In this document: piece by piece, positions 26,496-36,025 of the stretch | Layout: every line of letters begins with the position of its first letter | Position numbering within the stretch: position 1 is the stretch's first letter | Source: Streptomyces rubiginosohelvolus | GTDB taxonomy: Bacteria; Actinomycetota; Actinomycetes; Streptomycetales; Streptomycetaceae | Assembly: GCF_014649875.1 (NCBI RefSeq) | Contig: NZ_BMTW01000001.1 | Location: forward strand, 372,001-436,000 | DNA: 64,000 nucleotides | Direction of reading: 5' to 3' | Notes under the pieces: generated by a model | The model's database searches: none | Told to the model about the DNA's origin: nothing | What the model saw: the letters and a program-made list of their open reading frames with translations, nothing else | Made by a program: the position numbers and the translations under genes

Positions 26496-27436
26496 GCACC
26501 CTCGGCAGAGGCCGCGCCCCGCGCCGCTCCACGGCCCTCAGCTCCCGCACCCGCACCCGGCTGGCGGCGGGCACCCTCCTCACCCCCTTCTTCGTCCTGT
26601 TCACCGTGGCGATGATCGTCCCGGTCGGCTACGCGCTCTGGCTGAGCCTCTTCACCGAGAAGCAGTCCGGTCTCGGCTTCGACGGCCCCCGTACGGTCTT
26701 CGACGGGCTCGGCAACTACGCGACGGCCCTGGGCGACCAGGCGTTCCGCGACGGCTTCTGGGTGCTGCTCGGCTACTGTGCGCTCTACCTCCCGCTGATG
26801 ATCGGCGGCGCGATCGTGCTGGCGCTGCTGCTGGACACCGCGCTGGCCCGGGCCCGCCGCTTCTTCCAGCTGGCCCTGTTCCTGCCGCACGCCATCCCGG
26901 GTCTGATCGCCGCACTGATCTGGATCTACCTCTACACACCGCAGCTCAGCCCGGTCGTCGCCGCCATGGAGGCCGGTGGTATCGGCTTCGACTTCTTCTC
27001 GTCCGAGGGCACCCTGCCCTCCATCGTGAACATCGCGCTGTGGCAGTGGCTCGGCTACAACGTGGTGATCTTCTACGCCGCCCTCCAGGCCGTGGACCGC
27101 TCGCTGCTGGAGGCGGCGACCGTCGACGGGGCGGGGAACTGGCGGATCGCGTTCTCCGTCAAGCTCCCCCTGATCCGCTCGTCCCTGGTGATGGTGCTGC
27201 TCTTCACGGTCATCGGGTCGCTCCAGCTGTTCACCGAACCCCTGATCCTCAGCCGTGGCTCGGGCTCGGCGGTGACCAGCACCTGGACCCCCAACATGTA
27301 CGCCTACAGCGCCGCCTTCGAACGCAACGACTACGGTCTCGCCGCCGCCGCGTCCGTCCTGATCGCCCTGGCCGCCGCCGCGCTCTCGTTCGTCGTCACA
27401 CGCTTCACCAACCGCCGGAAGGAGGCCCGCCCGTGA
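26492..27436 (+). CDS. ABC sugar transporter permease (MalF type), 314 aa
   Basis: Integral membrane permease with six predicted segments and the ATPase-contact EAA loop EAATVDGAGNWRIAFSVKLPLIRSSLVMV. The N-terminal segment is TLLTPFFVLFTVAMIVPVGYALWLSLF. ATG 26492 overlaps the upstream stop (ATGA); the stop overlaps the next start (GTGA), so the operon is translationally coupled. Confidence 0.93.
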   Translation: MSTLGRGRAPRRSTALSSRTRTRLAAGTLLTPFFVLFTVAMIVPVGYALWLSLFTEKQSGLGFDGPRTVFDGLGNYATALGDQAFRDGFWVLLGYCALYLPLMIGGAIVLALLLDTALARARRFFQLALFLPHAIPGLIAALIWIYLYTPQLSPVVAAMEAGGIGFDFFSSEGTLPSIVNIALWQWLGYNVVIFYAALQAVDRSLLEAATVDGAGNWRIAFSVKLPLIRSSLVMVLLFTVIGSLQLFTEPLILSRGSGSAVTSTWTPNMYAYSAAFERNDYGLAAAASVLIALAAAALSFVVTRFTNRRKEARP

Positions 27437-28278
27437 TCTCCGGCAACCGATGGCTCTCGAAGTCCGCGGTCAACGTCGTCCTGCTGATCGCCGCCGTCTA
27501 CACGCTCTTCCCGCTGATCTGGCTGGTCTCGGCGGCCACCAAGGACGCGGGCAACCTGCTGGGCGGCGACGTCTTCTCCCTCCAGGGCTTCGACCTCGCG
27601 CACAACCTCTCCGAGCTGACGGCCTACCAGGACGGCATCTACTTCCGCTGGTACGGCAACTCGCTGCTGTACGCGGGGGCCGGGGCGCTCGGCTGCTCGC
27701 TGGTCAGCGTCGCCGCCGGGTACGCCTTCGACAAGTACCGCTTCCGGGGCAAGGAGAAGCTGTTCGCCCTGGTGCTGCTGGGCGTCCTGCTGCCCTCCAC
27801 CGCCCTCTCCCTGCCGCTGTACCTGCTGGCGGTCGAGACCGGCACCGTCAACACCTACTGGGCGGTGCTGATCCCGGCGCTGGTCAACCCGTTCGGCGTG
27901 TACCTCTCCCGGATCTTCAGCGCGGGCTACATCCCCGACGAGGTCCTGGAGGCCGCCCGGATCGACGGGGCCGGTGAGCTGCGGACCTTCTGGTCGGTCG
28001 GGCTGCGGATGGTCATGCCGGGGTTCGTGACGGTGTTCCTGTTCCAGTTCACCGCGATCTGGAACAACTTCTTCCTGCCCCTGGTCATGCTCTCGGACAA
28101 GGACCTCTATCCGCTCAGCCTCGGTCTGTACAACTGGCACAGCAACGCCAACGCCGACCCGTCCTTCTACCCGATGGTCGTCACCGGCTCCCTCCTCGCC
28201 GTCACCCCGCTGATCATCGCCTTCGTCACCCTCCAGCGGCACTGGAAGGCCGGCCTCACCGCAGGAAGCGTCAAATGA
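27433..28278 (+). CDS. ABC sugar transporter permease (MalG type), 281 aa
   Basis: Second permease of the importer: NVVLLIAAVYTLFPLIWLVSAATKD at the N-terminus and the EAA loop EAARIDGAGELRTFWSVGLRMVMPGFVTVF. GTG 27433 overlaps the preceding stop by 4 nt and the gene ends in an ATGA overlap with the dehydrogenase. Confidence 0.93.
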   Translation: MISGNRWLSKSAVNVVLLIAAVYTLFPLIWLVSAATKDAGNLLGGDVFSLQGFDLAHNLSELTAYQDGIYFRWYGNSLLYAGAGALGCSLVSVAAGYAFDKYRFRGKEKLFALVLLGVLLPSTALSLPLYLLAVETGTVNTYWAVLIPALVNPFGVYLSRIFSAGYIPDEVLEAARIDGAGELRTFWSVGLRMVMPGFVTVFLFQFTAIWNNFFLPLVMLSDKDLYPLSLGLYNWHSNANADPSFYPMVVTGSLLAVTPLIIAFVTLQRHWKAGLTAGSVK

Positions 28279-29291
28279 CACCCACCCCCACCGCCCTCCT
28301 CGCCATGGGCCCCGGCATCGCGGACCGCCTCTTCACCCCCGTACAACGGGCACGCCTCACCGCGCTCGTCGACACCGACCCCGCCCTGGTCGCCCACCGG
28401 CTGACCGGCCCGACGCCCGAGGTGGCCCGGGCGCTCGCCGGGGCCGAGCTGCTCATCACCTGCTGGGGCGCGCCCCCGCTCACCGCCGACGTCCTCGCCG
28501 CCGCGCCCCGGCTGCGGGCCGTGGTGCACGCGGCCGGGAGCGTCAAGCACCACATCACCCCGGCCTGTTGGGAGCGCGGCCTCCAGGTCACCTCGGCGGC
28601 CGGGGCGAACGCGCTGCCGGTCGCGGAGTACACGCTGGCCGCGATCCTGTTCGCGGGGAAGAACGTGCTGCCCGCCGCCCGCCGTTACCGGGAGCTGCGC
28701 GTCCCGCACGACTGGCGCGCCGAGCTGACGGGGCACGGCAACTACCGGCGGTGCGTGGGCATCGTGGGCGCCTCGCGGATCGGCCGCCGGGTGATCGAGC
28801 TGCTGCGCCCGTTCGATCTGGACGTGCTGCTCTTCGACCCGTACGTGGACGCGGGGGCGGCGGCGCGGCTGGGCGCGGAGAAGGTGGGGCTCGATGAGCT
28901 GTGCGTCCGCAGCCGGGTCGTCTCCGTCCACGCGCCGGAACTGCCCGCGACCCGGCATCTGATCGGCGCAGCCCAGCTCGCGGCGATGGCGGACGGCGCG
29001 ACGCTGATCAACACCTCGCGGGGGTCGCTGATCGACGGCGACGCGCTGCTGCCGGAGCTGGTGTCGGGGCGGCTGAACGCGGTGCTGGACGTGACGGAGC
29101 CGGAGGTCCCGTCCGCCGGATCGCCGCTGTACGACCTGCCGAACGTGCTGCTGACCCCGCATGTGGCGGGTTCACTGGGCGACGAGATCCACCGCCTGGC
29201 GGACTTCGCGCTGGAGGAGATCGCGCGTTACGCACAGGGGTTGCCGTTCGCCGACCCGGTCACCCCGGACGACCTGACGCGCATGGCCTGA
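28275..29291 (+). CDS. D-isomer specific 2-hydroxyacid dehydrogenase, 338 aa
   Basis: NAD-dependent oxidoreductase of the D-2-hydroxyacid dehydrogenase family. NAD motif CVGIVGASRIGRRVIELL, catalytic Arg in INTSRGSLIDGDALL, Glu in LDVTEPEVPSAGSPLYDLPNVLLTPHVAGS, with the catalytic His in TPHVAGS. GASRIG deviates slightly from the usual GxGxxG. Fourth gene of the ABC operon (4-nt overlap), implying that the imported compound is, or yields, a hydroxy acid or keto sugar acid (inference). Ends 10 bp before a strong hairpin. Confidence 0.9.
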   Translation: MTPTPTALLAMGPGIADRLFTPVQRARLTALVDTDPALVAHRLTGPTPEVARALAGAELLITCWGAPPLTADVLAAAPRLRAVVHAAGSVKHHITPACWERGLQVTSAAGANALPVAEYTLAAILFAGKNVLPAARRYRELRVPHDWRAELTGHGNYRRCVGIVGASRIGRRVIELLRPFDLDVLLFDPYVDAGAAARLGAEKVGLDELCVRSRVVSVHAPELPATRHLIGAAQLAAMADGATLINTSRGSLIDGDALLPELVSGRLNAVLDVTEPEVPSAGSPLYDLPNVLLTPHVAGSLGDEIHRLADFALEEIARYAQGLPFADPVTPDDLTRMA

Positions 29292-29300
29292 AGAACGCAC

Positions 29301-29339
29301 CGAGGCCCGGTGCCCCCGCGACGGGGGCACCGGGCCTCG
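29301..29339. terminator. bidirectional hairpin terminator
   Basis: 17-bp arms (CGAGGCCCGGTGCCCCC) around GCGAC, between the convergent dehydrogenase and groEL1 genes. Confidence 0.88.
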
Positions 29340-29357
29340 ATGGCGTACCGGCAGGTA

Positions 29358-31034
<1,677 letters not shown>

Positions 31035-31080
31035 TTACGCAGGGGGCCAGGGGCGCAGAACACAAGCAAACGTGGGTGAA

Positions 31081-31389
31081 TTACTTCTCGACGATCGCGA
31101 GGACGTCGCGGGCCGAGAGGACGAGGTACTCCTCGCCGTTGTACTTCACCTCGGTGCCGCCGTACTTGCTGTACAGGACGACGTCGCCGGTCTTGACGTC
31201 GAGCGGAAGCCGCTCGCCGTTCTCGAAGCGGCCCGGGCCCACGGCGAGGACGACGCCCTCCTGGGGCTTCTCCTTCGCGGTGTCCGGAATGACCAGGCCG
31301 GAAGCCGTGGTCTGCTCGGCGTCGAGCGGCTGGACCACAATGCGGTCCTCGAGCGGCTTGATCGCAACCTTGGAGCTGGTGGTCGACAC
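31081..31389 (-). CDS. groES: co-chaperonin GroES, 102 aa
   Basis: Heptameric lid of the chaperonin: [96 protein letters not shown], with the mobile loop at about residues 24-38. GTG 31389 has GGGGGAG upstream. First gene of groES-groEL1. Confidence 0.97.
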   Translation of the reverse strand: MSTTSSKVAIKPLEDRIVVQPLDAEQTTASGLVIPDTAKEKPQEGVVLAVGPGRFENGERLPLDVKTGDVVLYSKYGGTEVKYNGEEYLVLSARDVLAIVEK

Positions 31390-31498
31390 GATCCGGTCTC
31401 CCCCTTCGGAGATCTCACGGGGTTTAACAGTCTGTGGGTGGCGATCGGACCGATCCGTCGTCGCGGGTGCCGGACCTGCCCTGTCGCGCAGAGTGGTG

Positions 31499-31525
31499 CT
31501 GGCACTCTCCAGGGGGGAGTGCCAG
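31499..31525. promoter_or_regulatory. CIRCE element 1 (HrcA operator)
   Basis: CTGGCACTC - 9 nt - GAGTGCCAG, a perfect 9-9-9 inverted repeat matching the CIRCE consensus TTAGCACTC-N9-GAGTGCTAA except for paired changes at the ends. It lies just downstream of the groES -10 on the minus strand. Confidence 0.9.
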
Positions 31526-31532
31526 ACCCGAG

Positions 31533-31560
31533 ACTATGACCGTGATTAGCACTCGGTCAA
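31533..31560 (-). promoter_or_regulatory. groES-groEL1 vegetative promoter
   Basis: On the minus strand TTGACC (31560-31555) and CATAGT (31538-31533) are separated by 16 bp. The -35 overlaps CIRCE 2 and the start point would lie within or next to CIRCE 1, so HrcA bound at either site would block RNA polymerase. Confidence 0.75.
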
Positions 31561-31572
31561 GCGGAGTGCCAA
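31546..31572. promoter_or_regulatory. CIRCE element 2 (HrcA operator)
   Basis: TTAGCACTC - 9 nt - GAGTGCCAA; only one position departs from the CIRCE consensus. Overlaps the -35 of the gro promoter. Confidence 0.92.
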
Positions 31573-31667
31573 TTCACCACCCGCGCGCCGTCTCGATCGG
31601 GGCTCCGTCGGATCACCGTCCGGACAACGCGGGGGCGGAGCTTCACGTTCCGTAGGACGGTACGGAG

Positions 31668-32153
31668 ATGACGCACTCGGGGAGCCGCCTGCCGGGACGA
31701 CCGGACGAGAGAGCCGTATCGCGGCAGCCGTCGTCGAGCCCCGGCGGCTGCGCGGACCCGCTGATGGGCGTGCTGCTGGTGGTCGCGGAGGCGGCGGGCG
31801 GGGCACTGCTGGTGCTGTGGCTGGCGGTGCGGGGCCTGACGCGGTCGCGTGAGGCGACCGAGGGGAAGGTGTCCGCACCTCCGCCCGCGGACCCGGGCAC
31901 GGACTGGACGCCGGTCGTCGTGGCCGCCGCCCTCGCCCTCCTGGTCGCCTGCGTCGCCCTGGGGCTGCTGCGCGGCGGCTGGTACTGGTCCGGCGGGATG
32001 CAGGTGGTGGTCGCATTGACCCTGGGCGTAGGCGTCCTGTCCTTCCTGGTCGAGGGCGGCGGTCAGGAACCCCCGGACCCGGCCCCCACCTGGAACTCCC
32101 CGCCCTGCCTCAGCGGGGGCGACAGTGACGAGTGCGCGCGCAGCGGGGGCTGA
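31668..32153 (+). CDS. small integral membrane protein, 161 aa
   Basis: Function not recognised. Three hydrophobic segments are visible (LMGVLLVVAEAAGGALLVLWLAV, WTPVVVAAALALLVACVALGLL, MQVVVALTLGVGVLSFLVEGG), with a polar C-terminal tail containing two cysteines (SPPCLSGGDSDECARSGG). Start at ATG 31668; coding bias fits Streptomyces. It is divergent from groES and convergent with the deacetylase gene. Confidence 0.65.
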   Translation: MTHSGSRLPGRPDERAVSRQPSSSPGGCADPLMGVLLVVAEAAGGALLVLWLAVRGLTRSREATEGKVSAPPPADPGTDWTPVVVAAALALLVACVALGLLRGGWYWSGGMQVVVALTLGVGVLSFLVEGGGQEPPDPAPTWNSPPCLSGGDSDECARSGG

Positions 32154-32175
32154 GCGCGCACTCGGGGCCGGTTAC

Positions 32176-32185
32176 GGGGGGGGGG
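32176..32185. repeat. G10 homopolymer tract
   Basis: Ten consecutive G between two convergent genes, 6 bp from the deacetylase stop codon. Length may vary between cells or reflect sequencing error; it is outside coding sequence. Confidence 0.8.
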
Positions 32186-32190
32186 ACGGG

Positions 32191-33147
32191 TCAGACGTAG
32201 TCCTCCAGCTTCGCCACCGCGTATCCCTTGTCCGTGATGGTCTTCATGACGCGGCGGACCATGTCGGGCATCGAGCCCTTCCAGTCCTCCTTGCCCCGGA
32301 AGTGGGTGAGCACGATGTCGCCGGGGTGCAGGTCCTGGTCCCACTCGCGCCATTCCATGCGGTCGGGGAAGGCCTCGGACGACCACAGCGGTACGGCGGT
32401 GATCCCGCAGGACTTGGCGACGACGAGGGTGTCGCGGTTGTAGTTGCCGTAGGGCGGGCGGAAGAGCGTGGGGCGCTTGCCGTAGTGCTTGAGGATCTTC
32501 TCCTGCTGGCCGCAGATCTCCCGCTTCTGCTCGGCGTGGGAGAGGCCGGGCAGATAGCGGTGGTTGAGGGTGTGGTTGCTGATGGTCACCCCGCGCTGCT
32601 GCATCTTCTTGAAGTAGCCGTAGTCGTCGTTGATGACGTAGTCGCTGACGAACGCGCTGTAGGGGATGTCCAACTCGGTCATCATCCGCAGCAGTTCGGG
32701 GTCCTTCTCGGCCCCGTCGTCCATCGTCAGGAAGACGATCCTCTCCTTGGTCGGGACGGTGGTGAAGACCGGCGGCAGCCCCTTGTCGTTCCGGACCTCG
32801 AACCCCTTGCGGGTGGTGATGCGCGGCTTCACCTTCGGCGGCTCGGGGGCAGCGAGCGGGACCTTGGCGAGCCCCCACTTCTTCGCGGCGACGGCCCGCA
32901 CGGCCTGCTTCTTCCTGACCGTCTCGGCGTACGTGTCCTGGGCCCGGGCGGGCCCGGCCTGCGGGGCCGCGTCGCCCGACCGGCCGACGGTGGGCTTCGC
33001 GGGCGCGCCGGGAGCCCCCGTGCCACCGCCACCCGTCTCCGCCGCGCATCCGGAGGCGACGGCGGCGGCCAGCAGGGCCGCCAGCACGACGACGCCCGAC
33101 CCGTACCGCTTTCCGCCTGACTTTTCGTTTTGTCGTACTAGCTGCAT
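32191..33147 (-). CDS. polysaccharide deacetylase lipoprotein (CE4/NodB family), 318 aa
   Basis: Predicted extracellular, membrane-tethered carbohydrate deacetylase acting on peptidoglycan or other N-acetylated glycans. Signal peptide with lipobox VASGC (Cys34), an Ala/Pro linker, then the NodB domain: motif 1 FLTMDDGAEKD, motif 2 SNHTLNHRYL (metal His pair), motif 3 RPPYGNYN, motif 4 DIVLTHFRG. TMDDG replaces the more common TFDDG but keeps both Asp. ATG 33147 has AGGA about 10 nt upstream and places the lipobox properly; the longer frame to 33249 does not. Confidence 0.9.
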   Translation of the reverse strand: MQLVRQNEKSGGKRYGSGVVVLAALLAAAVASGCAAETGGGGTGAPGAPAKPTVGRSGDAAPQAGPARAQDTYAETVRKKQAVRAVAAKKWGLAKVPLAAPEPPKVKPRITTRKGFEVRNDKGLPPVFTTVPTKERIVFLTMDDGAEKDPELLRMMTELDIPYSAFVSDYVINDDYGYFKKMQQRGVTISNHTLNHRYLPGLSHAEQKREICGQQEKILKHYGKRPTLFRPPYGNYNRDTLVVAKSCGITAVPLWSSEAFPDRMEWREWDQDLHPGDIVLTHFRGKEDWKGSMPDMVRRVMKTITDKGYAVAKLEDYV

Positions 33148-33257
33148 GGCGCCGCATCCTGCCAGCCGCCACCCCGTGCGCCCTTTCCGACACCGCGAGC
33201 GGACCGGCGCCGTCCCCCGGGCGGCCCACAGGGACCTCCACCGGCGCACCGGTCACA

Positions 33258-34484
33258 ATGGACCGGGTGAACGCAACGACCCCCTCCGCCTCCTCGGCCG
33301 ACGACCCCGCCCGTGCCGCCTTCGCCGCGCTGCGGACTCCCGAGGGCGCGCAGCTGCTGGCCGAGCTGCGCGACCACGACCCCGCCGACGAGCTGGCCAC
33401 CGCGACCCGGCTGCGCCGCGCGCACCCGGCGGAGCTGGTGTCGGCGGCCCTGGGCCAGGCCCGGCTGCGGCAGCGGGCGGCCGTCAAGTTCGGGGCCGAG
33501 GACGCCTACCGGATGTACTTCACGCCCAACGGGGTCGAGCAGGCCACCCGCACCTCGGTCGCCGCCCACCGCGCCGCCCGGTTCGCCGGGCTCGGCGTGC
33601 GGAGCGTGGCCGACCTGTGCTGCGGCATCGGCGGCGACGCCATCGCCCTGGCCCGCGCCGGGATCTCCGTGCTCGCCGTGGACCGCGACCCGCTGACGGC
33701 CGAGGTGGCCCGCGCCAACGCCGAGGCGCTGGGGCTCGCGGACCTGATCGAGGTGCGGTGCGCCGACGTCACGGAGATCGACACCGCCCCGTACGACGCG
33801 GTCTTCGTCGACCCGGCCCGGCGCGGCGGACGCGGCAGGATCTTCGACCCGGAGGCCTACTCACCGCCGCTCTCCTGGGCCACGGCCGCCGCGCTGAAGG
33901 CCCCCAGGGCGGCGCTGAAGATCGCCCCGGGCATCCCGCACGAGGCGATCGGCCGGGAGGCGGAGGCCGAGTGGATCTCGGACGGCGGGGACGTGAAGGA
34001 GGCGGTGCTCTGGTACGGGGAGGGCTTCGCGCCCGGCGCGTTCCGGGCCACGCTGCTGCCGTCCGGGGCGACCCTGAGCGCCCCGGCCCCGCTGCCGGCC
34101 CCGCCGGTGGGCCCGGTCGGGCGCTATCTGTACGAGCCGGACGGCGCGGTGATCCGGGCCCATCTGGTGGCGGACCTCGTGGAGCGGTGCGGCGGGCGGC
34201 TGGTGGACGAGACGATCGCGTACATCACGAGCGACGAGCCGTACTCCTCGCCGTACGTCGCCGGGTACGAGATCACCGACGAGCTGCCGTTCAGCATGAA
34301 GCGGCTGAAGGCGCTGCTGCGGGAGCGTCAGATCGGCGTGCTGACCGTCAAGAAGCGGGGTTCGGCGGTCGAACCGGAGGAGCTGCGGCGCCGGATGAAG
34401 CTGAGCGGTCCGGGCTCGGCGACCGTGTTCCTGACCCGGGTGGCGGGGGCCCCGACGATGCTGATCGGCCATCCGCTGGGCTGA
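33258..34484 (+). CDS. class I SAM-dependent methyltransferase, THUMP-like C-terminus, 408 aa
   Basis: SAM-binding core VADLCCGIGGDAIALARAGISVLAVDRDPLTAEVARANAEALG (about 115-160) followed by VFVDPARRGGRGRIFDPEAYSPPL, a DPxR motif where nucleic-acid methyltransferases have DPPY/NPPY. The C-terminal part (ELPFSMKRLKALLRERQIGVLTVKKRGSAVEPEELRRRMKL) matches the THUMP-like domain described for this actinobacterial family. Target is probably RNA but is not known. The last 137 bp overlap, on the opposite strand, the 3' end of the next gene. Confidence 0.85.
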   Translation: MDRVNATTPSASSADDPARAAFAALRTPEGAQLLAELRDHDPADELATATRLRRAHPAELVSAALGQARLRQRAAVKFGAEDAYRMYFTPNGVEQATRTSVAAHRAARFAGLGVRSVADLCCGIGGDAIALARAGISVLAVDRDPLTAEVARANAEALGLADLIEVRCADVTEIDTAPYDAVFVDPARRGGRGRIFDPEAYSPPLSWATAAALKAPRAALKIAPGIPHEAIGREAEAEWISDGGDVKEAVLWYGEGFAPGAFRATLLPSGATLSAPAPLPAPPVGPVGRYLYEPDGAVIRAHLVADLVERCGGRLVDETIAYITSDEPYSSPYVAGYEITDELPFSMKRLKALLRERQIGVLTVKKRGSAVEPEELRRRMKLSGPGSATVFLTRVAGAPTMLIGHPLG

Positions 34485-35130
34485 CCGGGACGGCCCCGGC
34501 GCCCGTACCGCCGCTCCCCCTCAGCACGCGCACCACCCAGCGGCGGTGGGCCAGGGCCGTCACCCCGCCGACCAGCGCGGTCAGCCAGGCGACCATGCCG
34601 ACGCCCATCACCAGGGCGACCAGCCCGTAGGTCTCACGGCCCGGCCGTGCGCTCGCCGGTCCGATGACGCAGAGGGCGAGCCCCACCGCGCCCAGGACGA
34701 ACGACAGCAGCAGCCAGGTGAGGCTCATCCCGGGCATCCGCAGCCGCCGGTCGCGCTCCGGGTCGCGGTCCAGCGCGCCCCACGCGTCGAGCAGCGAACG
34801 GACCTCGCGGTCCCGGGAGATGCCCAGGCAGGCGAAGACGACGGCCGGAATCAGGGCCGCCGCGCCGACGACCAGACTGAAGACTCCGGCGATGCCGCTG
34901 AAGAAGTCGGACCCCTGCTCGATGAAGACGAGCCCCGAGCCCACCACGCTCCAGCCGGTCGCGGCGAGCGCCGCCCACATCCACAGCAGCCCGAGCCGCC
35001 CCGGCCCCACGTGCATCTTCACCAGCTCGCCCAGGACCACGGCCCGGTCGGCGAGCATCGCCTCGCGGTCGGGCCAGGACCGGATCTCGACGGGCGGCGG
35101 AGGGGGAGGCAGCGGGGCACGGCGTGGCAT
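34348..35130 (-). CDS. integral membrane protein, 260 aa
   Basis: Function not recognised. N-terminal proline tract (LPPPPPPVEIRSWPDREAMLADRAVVLGELVKMHVGPGR), four hydrophobic segments (LLWMWAALAATGWSVVGSGLVFI, IAGVFSLVVGAAALIPAVVFACLG, SLTWLLLSFVLGAVGLALCVIG, TYGLVALVMGVGMVAWLTALVGGVTAL) and a Pro/Ser-rich tail. The tail (last about 45 codons) is antisense to the end of the methyltransferase gene. ATG 35130 lacks a ribosome site. The four membrane spans make the gene real; the exact C-terminus is less sure. Confidence 0.7.
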   Translation of the reverse strand: MPRRAPLPPPPPPVEIRSWPDREAMLADRAVVLGELVKMHVGPGRLGLLWMWAALAATGWSVVGSGLVFIEQGSDFFSGIAGVFSLVVGAAALIPAVVFACLGISRDREVRSLLDAWGALDRDPERDRRLRMPGMSLTWLLLSFVLGAVGLALCVIGPASARPGRETYGLVALVMGVGMVAWLTALVGGVTALAHRRWVVRVLRGSGGTGAGAVPVSPADGRSASSGPPPPGSGTRSPSPDRSASSGAAAPPVRPPNPAS

Positions 35131-35173
35131 GCGCAGAACACTACCGATCCGGTCGCAGGGGCCGGACTGCCGG

Positions 35174-35638
35174 TCAGGCGTCGCGCAGGGCCTGGAGGTT
35201 CAGCTTGCCCATGCCGAGCATCGCCTTCATCGCCCGGCCCGCCTTCGCCGGGTCCGGGTCGGCCAGCAGGCGCGGCAGCTCGTTGGGCACGATCTGCCAG
35301 GACACCCCGAACTTGTCCTTGAGCCAGCCGCACTGGCCCTCCTCGCCGCCCTCGGAGAGCGCGGCCCAGAACCGGTCCACCTCGGCCTGGTCGGCGCAGT
35401 CGACGGAGAGCGAGATCGCCTCGGTGAAGGGGAACTGCGGGCCGCCGTTGAGCCCCATGTAGTCCTGCCCGGCGAGCCGGAAGCCGACGGTGAGCACCGA
35501 GCCCTTCCGGCCGGGGGCCTCGTCGCCGTAGTAGGTGATGTCCCCGATCCGGGAGTCACCGCCGAAGATCGCGACGTAGTGCTCGGCCGCCTCCTCGGCC
35601 TGACCGTCGAACCAGAGACACGGGGTGATCTTCTGCAT
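35174..35638 (-). CDS. VOC family protein, PhnB-like, 154 aa
   Basis: Glyoxalase/bleomycin-resistance fold of the PhnB (3-demethylubiquinone methyltransferase-like) type: MQKITPCLWFDGQAEEAAEHYVAIFGGDSRIGDITYYG ... GQDYMGLNGGPQFPFTEAISLSVDCADQAEVDRFWAALSEGGEEGQCGWLKDKFGVSWQIVPNEL. Substrate unknown. ATG 35638 has GAGGTG 7 nt upstream; GTG 35647 is possible but its ribosome site is too close. Confidence 0.87.
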   Translation of the reverse strand: MQKITPCLWFDGQAEEAAEHYVAIFGGDSRIGDITYYGDEAPGRKGSVLTVGFRLAGQDYMGLNGGPQFPFTEAISLSVDCADQAEVDRFWAALSEGGEEGQCGWLKDKFGVSWQIVPNELPRLLADPDPAKAGRAMKAMLGMGKLNLQALRDA

Positions 35639-35752
35639 GACCTTCACCTCTTCGGGCCGTCCACACCTCCGGGCCGGGCGGTCCGGACGTCGTGGAAGGT
35701 AGACCGGGGCCGCCGCCGGAACTCATCGGACACGCGACGGGACCCCCGCGCC

Positions 35753-36025
35753 TCACCCCACTGCTTCGAACCGCCACCGGTGCACGGCCCGGGTGATCAG
35801 GGCGGCGTCGGGCTCGGGGAGTTCGGGGAGGTCGTCCCCGTACGAGGCGTCCGGCCACCAGGTCATCACGAGCACCCGGTCCTGCGGAGCGCGCAGCAGT
35901 TCGCGGCGGGCGGGCTCACGGGACAGCTCGGCGGACCGGGCGCGGGCCCACTCCAGAAGCTCGCCGCCCCGGCCCTCCACGGCCCGGGCCTCCCACATCA
36001 GGACGATGGTCGCGTCGCCGCTCAT
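35753..36025 (-). CDS. small conserved-type protein coupled to tsaD, 90 aa
   Basis: Not recognised as a known family. Sequence begins [34 protein letters not shown] and ends [14 protein letters not shown]; the beta-alpha pattern TIVLMWEAR ... LLEWARA ... DRVLVMTWW resembles a single ferredoxin-like (ABM-type) unit. Its ATG overlaps the tsaD stop (ATGA), so it is the last gene of the tsaB-rimI-tsaD operon and translationally coupled. Confidence 0.72.
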   Translation of the reverse strand: MSGDATIVLMWEARAVEGRGGELLEWARARSAELSREPARRELLRAPQDRVLVMTWWPDASYGDDLPELPEPDAALITRAVHRWRFEAVG

